Assembly (NCBI GenBank): GCA_002104985.1
Contig: MCGO01000064.1
Location: forward strand, 124,001 to 188,000
DNA: 64,000 nt
DNA from: Rhizoclosmatium globosum
Taxonomy: Eukaryota; Chytridiomycota; Chytridiomycetes; Chytridiales; Chytriomycetaceae
Direction of reading: 5' to 3'
The notes below the pieces were generated by a model. That model ran no database searches. It had not been told where the DNA came from and worked only from the letters and a program-made list of their open reading frames with translations. Numbering within the stretch: the stretch's first letter is position 1; the number at the start of each line of letters is the position of its first letter. Shown here piece by piece: positions 56,088 through 64,000 of the stretch. The position numbers were made by a program, and so were the translations under genes.

Positions 56088-56208
56088 TGATTTAATCTCC
56101 TTTTTTGCGCTTTCCCTCAATTCCAAATTTATTGTCCAAGCGGCCTGATCAGGTGCCAAGTCACACACACTGGTTGCCACCCATTCGGCTTGTACAGCTC
56201 AAAAAATA

Positions 56209-58759
56209 TCAATTCTTTCTAAAGTGTCGCCCAATTCTATCATATATACTCTCGCGTGGGACTGGTTGGATGCATTCAAACGATTCAGTGTCGGATCCTT
56301 CCTCTGCATCCAACCCATCTTCTGCTCTTCCTTTCGACACATTATCCATCCTTCGTTTCATGTCCAAACTCTTTCTCTTTGACTTTAATCGTCCCTCCTG
56401 CTCAAACCGCCTTCTCCACCAATTTGTTATACTTTCTGGCATCCTCAGTTGCTCAAAGAATTTTTTGGGAGTTGCTCTATTGACGTTGTTGTCTTCACTC
56501 GGAGGGAGATCATTCTCGTTCTCATCGAATAACGTCAGGTGACTCTTGCCGCTAGGCATGGTCGGGGGTTCCGATGTGACAACAGGATTTCGAACTTCGT
56601 CGACAACAAATGCTGGAACAGTTGACTGTTTTATTGAAGTATGTTAGTATGGCTTCAATAAAGAAATTTAAAATCAACGTACCCATTTGCGAAAGAGGCG
56701 TCGTGCAACTGTTGAATTATCGGCTTGCCCTTCAGTCTGCACTGTTGAGTCAGAGTTGGTTGCAGAATCAGCTTTGATATTCCAACGACTATTTAAAGAC
56801 ACAGGGAGAATATGACTTGATCCCCAACCAGCCGTTGTCGATCCACCAGTAGTCTTTGTTGCAAAAGGCGATCCAAGCGGTTTCCTAAAAACACGCTCCA
56901 TCATAGTCTTAGACCGTACAGGCATAGGCGTCCCTTGCATCTCTCCATTCCCTTCCCCCACTTTTCCTTTCACTTTCAACGCCTCCGCCAATTTCGTCAA
57001 AGCCTGCAACGTACCACGCGAACCTCCCACACTGATATCCACTTTCTTTCCTACATCCACGATAACATCACCGACATCGAAGCAAGGCGGCACACACCCT
57101 TCCGTCCGCCATTCTCGCTCTAAACTCCATTTTCGATGCACAGCGCGACGCTCTAGTTCTCGCATGAGGAACTCGGCGCGGGTGTGGCGTTCCATGCGGA
57201 GTACGTCTTCAACCCAGTCGATTGCAAAGAGTGACGCGTTTTCGGGGTAGGTTGATGGACTTGAGAGTAACACTGATGCACCTGAGGCTGTTGCTAATCC
57301 TCTTCGGCCGTGGTCGTTCGCTTTCCCGGATCGTATCCCGAGTAGACTCCCGAACTTGACGTCCGCGCTTGATCTGTAGATCGCTTTGAACCTCTGTGCT
57401 GGAGTTGGAAGCGGCGGGAGTGCTGATGCGGCTGTCATGTTTTGGGTTGGGAGTGTGGCGTTGAGGATCCATGGAGAGTTTAGAACGTCGACGAGAGATA
57501 TTCTGTGGATTGGATCGACTGCGAGCATTTGCGAGAGCAGGAATTGAAGGGCTGGTGTGAAAATACAGGATCAGTGTTACATGAAGAATGGAGAATAACA
57601 AAGACTTACGCCGAGACGCGTACTCTGGCATAATAAAGTCTCCACCGACGACACATTCAGTCAATGCGTCAAAATCTTCTTTCTCAAATGGAAGCGCGGC
57701 GACAATCATTCCATAAAGACAGACCCCAAGACTCCATACGTCCACTTCGGGTCCGCGATAGGGTTTGTGGAGATAGATTTCAGGTGATGCGTAGCAAGGC
57801 GATCCGCATGATGAATGTTGTTTAAATTTAGGGGCTGCGTTTGGAGCACAAAGATAAGTATGGAACTTTAAGTCAGGGAAATACAAACAGTAGAATGTGC
57901 TGAAGCCAAAGTCAAGAAGATGTATTTTACGGTCAATGGGATTGATCCTGATGTTTTCGAGCTTTAAATCGCGGTGGATCACGTTGCTTTTGTGGCAGTA
58001 GTCTGTCAAGAAGGGATGTTGGTTGAATGTGGGCTTCATTGATAAGACAGTACATACCTACAGCAGCTATAATCTGCTTGAAAACGTATCGCGCATCGCT
58101 TTCTGTCATTCGACCACGTTCAGTTATGTAATCAGCCAAATCCTTGAAACGATGTCGTTAGTTGCTTCAACCTGGCTGCAAACCAGTTAATCCTCACCAT
58201 TCCTTCCAAATATTCATAGAAAAAGTAAAAGTGATTCTTCCCAACAACATACGAGTGCATCTTGAGAATGTTCGGGTGATCCAAAGTCACACCAACCAAC
58301 GCCTCTCGAATCATGAAATGCTCTCTCAACGCGATACCGTCCTTATTCCGCACAACCGGAGCCTGATCTGTGGACTCTCCTTGTCGTTTTATGGATTTGA
58401 CGACACACTACATTTTAAGAACAGTTCAGTTGACAGCCCAACAACCCATCCCGTCAAGAATCAAAAATCAAATATACCTTTTTCCCAATATCCTTATGTA
58501 TCACGAGTTTCACGCTTCCAGAGCTTCCAGTACCAATAGTCTTCCCAAGAATCCATGTCCCAAAGATGAGACGAACTCGTTTTGGTTTGGGTGGATGGTG
58601 GTCGTCCGAACGCGATGGGGAAACGTCTTCTTCTTCTTCATCGGATTCGATTCCGGTTATGGTTTGGACGGACGTTAGTTCGACGATTCGTTTTGGTTTT
58701 GTGTCGATGGGTATGAGGGATGGTGGTGGCTCTGAGGTTTCTGTGGTGTGGTGGAGCAT
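56209..58759 (-). CDS. CAMK-group Ser/Thr protein kinase with long C-terminal region
   Basis: Six exons: 58759-58478, 58407-58198, 58142-58058, 58002-57610, 57551-56683 and 56625-56209; 751 residues, no breaks. Kinase domain about 70-350: loop GTGSSGSVKL, lysine in CVVKSI, catalytic HRDLKLENI, metal DFGFSTFY, activation-loop CGSPCYASPE, then VDVWSLGVCLYGMI. This is the SNF1/Kin1/Nim1-like branch of the CAMK group. A short insertion (about 20 residues, FYCLYFPDLKFHTYLC) sits between DFGFS and CGSP. The 400-residue C-terminal part is Ser/Thr-rich with no domain I recognise. Probable role: nutrient, polarity or cell-cycle signalling in the cytosol; exact orthology not assigned. Confidence 0.88.
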
Positions 58760-58844
58760 TGCTGGTTTTTTGAGTGACAATTACGACAAAACAAAGTAGA
58801 ACAAGTTAATTAGAACTCAATCATTTTGTTAAATTTTCCATATT

Positions 58845-61740
58845 TCAACTCTCTGATTGTCTGCGAATGTCAATGTAAAGCTTCGATTCTAACACTCGAG
58901 AAGGTCTTGGAACTCCAAACTGATCAATCGTAGCAGTGAGTTCCGCCAGGAATGCAGAGGCTTTATCAAATGATTCAAACTCCATAGTAAGTTCGTATTG
59001 AACGTCTTGGTCTTTTGATTGCGCCTTTATGGTTGAGTTTGTGGATTCTTTACGATGCATGTCGGATCCCATGGAGAGAAAGAGAACATTATCTGTTACG
59101 ACCCTACGAGTTGAGCTCAACAGACAAAAGCAAGGTATTTGTTTTGGACTGTACAATGATACCCATATCCTTCCTTTCAGGATATGCAGTTCGGGCTGTC
59201 CAACAAACCACATAGACCACCGTCCGTACTTTCCACGTTTGAACTGGTAAATACAAAAATCTTGTGTTTGGTTAAGAATTTTGTGATGGTACGAGAATTG
59301 ATCGAGCTCTGGATATAAATAGTCATGTTCATCAGTTTAAATTAGATACAGTCGAAAATGTGTTCGTACCGCGGCCTAAAGACGACGCTCTACTTTTTTT
59401 CAACGATTTCCTATGACTTTTAGAAAGACCATCCTCCATGAAACTATTCCTTTGCAAGATTGTGGTGTCTCCTCGGCGGCTTATCTTAATTAGCTTCGTC
59501 AGCTTGAGACCAAATGTTCCAAGAAGAACCACAGTCACGGCTATCCAAATGCAGACCCCGATTTTGAAGTCCGATTCATGGGTCGTGTATGAGAGTTCAT
59601 TTTGGACGAGACAGTAGGTGATGCCAATAACAGCTATAATTGCAATCATGGAAGTCGATTCATTAAAGTGTTCCCAATGGATAGACTGCATAAAATATAG
59701 AGTTGGGAATAGACCGAACCGAATCCCAAAGCCAAAAGGCTAACTCGTAAACGACAAGAAAAACCGCTTGATGTATATAACGACATTGGTATCATAGCAT
59801 AAAGAAGAAAGTATCCGAGAAGAGTTGCAAAAGACTCCAAACAGTAGATTGGAGTTTTTCGAAACCAAAGTACTAGTTTCAAACATATGATAATCATAAA
59901 AACGCCTGAAGCTGTTAATGCAACTAGTACAGCTCCATATCGATTCTGCATTGAATGTTGTAACTGATTTGGCACAGCTTGTCTTCCATCCGGTGGAGCA
60001 ACAGAAGATCCTGCTTGGTCTGTCAGTGCAAGACAAGGATTAGAAAACTACTAACCTCCATAAAAAATTGGTTTAGAATCATTACGATACGTGAATACAG
60101 TAGCGTTGTTATTCGTTTGACCGAACGCTGATATAGGTGAGTCCAGCAGTTTTCCCAAAAAATCGTACCTGTTATGTTCAGATAATCTCCAGTGTAATAG
60201 TATGCCGCCCATGGCCTGGATTGGGTTAATTAACTATCAAAAACCATTCAACATACTCACGATGCTAAATCCCCATTATCGGTTAATTCCACTGGACTGT
60301 TTACAAGACCCGAATAACCCAAGTTCTGAAATAACGTGAAATTTATGTGTTCTTGGAGCTGCCGTTTTGCAAGCATGTCGATTGTAAAGCTGGAATTTGA
60401 TCGAACAAGGTTTTGCAAGCCTAGAAGCATCAACATAACACAATCAAACGTCTGATATAGGTAGACAAATTCTGGATCGGTGGCAGCTGGGTATTTTTCG
60501 AGGAACTGAGACATAACAGTCTTTTGAAGTGATGTGTTAGGAAACCCTTTAGGGTACATCAATATGATTCCAGTCTTGTTCGCGACAAGCACAGTATCTG
60601 AATTTTGTTAGATAATTATGAGAATGTGACACTTAGGTCTGACCTGGGGAGGGAGTGCTGACCAAATTGGCAACAAGCCACACTTTGTCTTGACTAAAGA
60701 AATTAGCTCGTCCCAATCCGTCTAAGATCTTTCCTAAGAAGCTTCCGCTTCCAGAGAGAAATATGTATCTATAAATGCTTTAAACAATTTGCAAGCAGTA
60801 AATGACATACTTTACTGAGGAGGCGTCCAAAGACTTTCCCACATATTCGATCATTTCTTGACTCGCCTCTAAAGACACTGGCATATAAGCGATAACAGTA
60901 ATTCCATGAGCCATCATTGATTGAAGGAAGTCGCTTGCAACTATGAATAGCTTAATACTTTGAGAATGAAAATAGGCTTATACGCCACAAGCTTCTCTCA
61001 CATCCTCGACCGAGTTCACTGTTTGACTGATATACCACAGCGACACGAGTTACGTTAAAAGATGACAATAACTGATAAAAATGCTCGCCAGTTCCTATTT
61101 TCGCACATATAGGTACATAGACGGAAAGAATTATTTGCATTGTATACCGGCAGACGGAACTACTCTCCAAAAGTATGGATACTTTTTTTTGTCCGATAAA
61201 CTAGGTGCTCCACTTGCTGTGCTACAATATGTAATCTTGTTATTCGAAAGAACTTCCGCTACTCCCCTGCTCTAAAACGATCAATTTAGGCCATGTTAAT
61301 GAAAGGCATACTTTGCTGTCGAAGAGTACTCAGTTCCAATCACACCAATCACATCCGGATATGTTTCGACAATATCTTGTGCCAGGATTGAGAGCGCAAA
61401 CCCACTCGGGCTCCCAGAATAGCTTTGGTCCAGCAATGGTTCATACTGACCGCAATCTTAAATCCCTTGTTGAGACTTAAACGCTATTGATTCTTCAATA
61501 TGTACCTGTAAACCGACGCAACTTTATTTTCACGCCGGGTAAAATTCCAATCGATTGTGCGTATTCAACGGCGAAGACGCTCATCACGTCAGTAAAGAAA
61601 GCGGGTCCACTGTTGCCATAATAATCGATTTGACCTGGATCGTACACACTTGTCATATTTGAGACCAGAGCGCCGTTTACTGATACTCCCGGAATAGTGC
61701 AGTAGTTTCCGATGAGTCCAAGTGCTATGGAAGTGACCAT
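58845..61740 (-). pseudogene. Class C GPCR-like receptor, copy 2 (internal deletion in the membrane domain)
   Basis: The ectodomain is fully readable through several short introns: GNYCTIPGVSVNGALVSN (ATG 61740), GPAFFTDVMSVFAVEYA, VIGVIGTEYSSTAKGVAEVL, SGAPSLSDKKKYPYFWRV, FNVTRVAVVYQSNSELGRG and YIFLSGSGSFLGKILDGLG. Helices 1 and 2 are present (VFMIIICLKLVLWFRKTPI; CRLRVSLLALGFG). At about 59710-59725 the sequence jumps straight to the segment that in copy 3 lies about 150 residues further on (LFPTLYFMQSIHWEHFNES) and in another frame, so helices 3-5 are missing and translation stops at 59646. The last helices and the shared C-terminal domain (ELHILKGRIWVSLYSPKQ, VQYELTMEFESFDKASAFLA) remain in the DNA. 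As read it would give a receptor truncated after helix 2. Confidence 0.72.
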
Positions 61741-61856
61741 CTTAACTTCAAGATTGCCGCTTTGGGTAAGGTGATTTACGTTTAAACAACGAATCCATAC
61801 AGGTTTCTCAACACATCTTTTTTGTTTAGATTTAACCAAAATTTAATCAATAACTT

Positions 61857-64000
61857 CTAAACATCTTGGCTACCCCTAGATTCTGACTGTCGACGGAGGT
61901 CATTCAGTTTTGATTCCAAAACTCGGGAGGTTCGCGGGACTCCAAACTGATCGATTGCAGACGTAAGCTCTGCCAGAAAAGCGGATGCCTTTTCAACCGA
62001 TTCAAACTCCATAATTAAATCATATTGAACTTCTGGGTTCTTTGACTTTCGATCTTTGACTGTCGATGCTGTAGATTCCTTCCGTGCGACATCAGATCCC
62101 ATTGAGAGCTTCAGCATAGTTTTTGTGATTATCTTTTGTGTAGATAGCGTTATACAAAAGCAAGGTATTTGTCTTGGGCTGTAAAGTGAAATCCAAACAC
62201 GTCCTCTTAGAATATGCAGTTCTGGCTGCCCAATTAACCAGTAGGACCAACGCCCATATTTCCCAAGTGTGAACTTAAATGTACAGTAGTCTAAAGTATT
62301 GTTTAATACTTTGTGGTAGTACGAAAATTGATCAAGCTCTATAAATAAAAAGTTAGTATTGTTATATAATGATTGTACACTAACCGCGAACCAAAGTTGA
62401 AGCTCTACTCTTTTTCACTGATTTTCTATGGTATTTCGACATGGAACCTTCAGCGAAGCTGTTACTTCGCAGCTTTGTGATATCCTCTATTCCTTTGTTC
62501 ATAATCAACAATTTCGTCAACTTGAGCCCAAGCACTGCATATAATACAACTGTAGTTGCTATCCATATACAAACACCAATTTTGAAATCTGATTCAAATG
62601 TAGGAAAGGACAACTCATTCTGGACAACACCATATGTTATGCCAATGAGAACGAAAATGACAATCAGTAATGACGACTCATTAAATTGCTCCCAATGAAC
62701 GAACTGAATACAGTAGAGTGTTGGAAGGAGTGAAATAGCCAAAACCAGGTTGTAATAGAATAATACAGCTGACGCTACAACACTTCTTTGATGATCCTTA
62801 TTCAGTTTGCACATCACGTAAAATTCATTTCCAGTAGATAAATTGAGATATTTGAATGATGATAATTGTGACCAGATAGTAATTAGTATCTGCAATCCGA
62901 TTAAATAAATTCTCGTGTTAAACATACTTACTACTTCCAGGATTAAGAGTGCCGCATTCAAAGCTCGAAACTTAAGCTGCTCGTTAGCAGGTTTTTGAAC
63001 TTTCTTCTCACCAAACATCCTCGCGACCAACAAATTCTTTGAAATTACGGTTGAAAGTATGACTCCAAACCCTGCTGCCAGCAGTCCCGGTCGTAAACGA
63101 CAACTGTAGTCGTTTGGAGCCAACAAAGGAGTAGAATTCATTGCGTACAGGATCGTGTACCCAAAAAGCCCCAAGAAGGACTCATAATTGAAGATTGGAG
63201 TTTTCCGAAACCAGATCAGCAGCGCGAAACATATTGCGACCAAGAAAAGTCCCACAGTAGAAAGTGAAACCAAAACGAGACCGTAATGGTTATTTATTGA
63301 ATAATATACCTGGCTTGGTAGCGCTTTGCGTCCGTCAAAAGGGGGAATGGACGAGCCTGTTGACACAGAGTCAGACGGAGTCAAGTTTCTCATTATTTTT
63401 CAAACCTCCGAAGAATATAGGCGATTTTCCAGGAAAGTATGTGAATCGAGTGGCATTGATATCCGTCTGACCAAACACTATCAAGTAGACTCAAAGAAAT
63501 GTTCAACTCCAAGATCATCGAATACCTGTTACATTCAAATAACTTCCAGTATAGTAGTAAGCTGCATAAGGACTACAAAAATGTGAACAAATTTTTTTGA
63601 AAGACCGAGTCCGTTTACTCACACCGCCAAGTCACCATTTTCAGTTAAGATCATTGGATCACTCGTCATTCCAGAATATCCCAAGTTTTGAAATAATGTG
63701 TAGTTCATGTACTGTTGGAGTTCACGCTTCGCAAGCATATCGACCGTGAAATTGGGATTTGATCGAAGGAGCTTGTTCATTCCCTCGAGCATCATAATCA
63801 CGCAATCAAACACTTGATAAAGAGATAGAAAATTCGGATCATGAGCATCAGGATAGCGCTCTAAGAATTTTGCATAAAGTTCGATTGACATGGAAACATT
63901 TGGTGACCCATTTGGATATAGAAACATCCAGCCTGTTGAGTTGGTTGATATTGCTGTGACCAATGGAGATTAAATCATTCGGCATTTATGAGTGTTCCAA
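61857..64000 (-). CDS. Class C GPCR-like receptor, copy 3 (partial at window edge, intact membrane domain)
   Basis: Truncated on the right, so most of the ectodomain lies outside. Seen: the end of the ligand-binding domain (FDCVIMMLEGMNKLLRSNPN, NLGYSGMTSDPMILTENGD), small exons to about 63365, then a continuous frame (63360-62380) with seven helices: LVSLSTVGLFLVAICFALLI ending WFRKTP, SCRLRPGLLAAGFGVILSTV, AALLILEVVSMF, SVVASAVLFYYNLVLAISLL, LLIVIFVLIGITYGVVQNEL and IGVCIWIATTVVLYAVLGLK. After one intron (about 62383-62340) comes a C-terminal cytoplasmic domain of about 155 residues with GKYGRWSYWLIGQPELHILR and VQYDLIMEFESVEKASAFLA; stop at 61857. The best-preserved of the three copies and the reference for reading the others. 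Confidence 0.8.

Noticed and set aside
55642..56148. Val-rich 168-codon plus-strand open frame
   Set aside because: Antisense shadow of the Ser/Thr-rich linker of the lactonase-like gene at 54681-56087.

Overview
This is a gene-dense nuclear segment of a fungus that most likely makes swimming zoospores, probably a chytrid. Four things point there: a complete, intron-rich CFAP57-type gene (a component of motile axonemes); three copies of a class C-like seven-helix receptor with a ligand-binding ectodomain; CBM19-like chitin-binding modules; and fungal Zn2Cys6 regulators. Introns are short (41-71 nt in most well-resolved cases) with GTRNGN donors and NAG acceptors, and some gene ends lie only 20-50 bp apart. 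I saw no tRNA, rRNA, CRISPR array or transposase. The genus is an inference.

Layout. 0-4.1 kb: two tandem copies of an unrecognised Ser-rich repeat protein (minus). 4.4-6.7 kb: SulP/SLC26 sulfate permease. 7.7-11.0 kb: two tandem membrane sensors with a Cache-like ectodomain. 11.2-20.4 kb: PPR-like mitochondrial protein, an 80-residue membrane protein, a zinc-free quinone oxidoreductase, an M20 carboxypeptidase, an LRR protein and a CK2-alpha-like kinase. 20.6-24.7 kb: a Ser/Thr-rich surface protein, a protein with two GT17 domains, and a tail-anchored-looking protein. 24.9-31.2 kb: CFAP57 and MCMBP. 31.3-36.3 kb: one receptor and two alkaline ceramidases. 36.3-50.4 kb: an array of six regulators or relics, the better-preserved ones carrying two consecutive Zn2Cys6 clusters, with a GATA-finger gene inserted. 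50.5-56.1 kb: three SMP-30/gluconolactonase-like paralogues (two with a CBM19-like module) around a GT90 glycosyltransferase. 56.2-58.8 kb: a CAMK-like kinase. 58.8-64 kb: two more receptor copies, one with an internal deletion, one cut by the window edge.

How it fits together. Much of the window is local duplication: seven families are present in two to six neighbouring copies, with intact and broken members side by side. Sensing (receptors, Cache-like proteins), regulation (twin-cluster factors) and secreted or surface carbohydrate and lipid chemistry (CBM19 lactonases, GT17, GT90, ceramidases) dominate the duplicated part. Single-copy housekeeping genes (CFAP57, SulP, kinase, oxidoreductase) are clean.

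Main caution. Many genes are interrupted by single-base frame changes, including genes that look single-copy and keep their catalytic motifs (M20 peptidase, PPR, LRR, CK2-like, GATA). The breaks come in blocks: some blocks are dense with them and others (20.6-28.9 kb, 48.3-51.6 kb, 53.3-59 kb) have none. This could be patchy assembly quality or real gene decay, and sequence alone does not decide. Start codons are ATG. Exon limits were set by eye from splice sites, reading frame and paralogue or family comparison.
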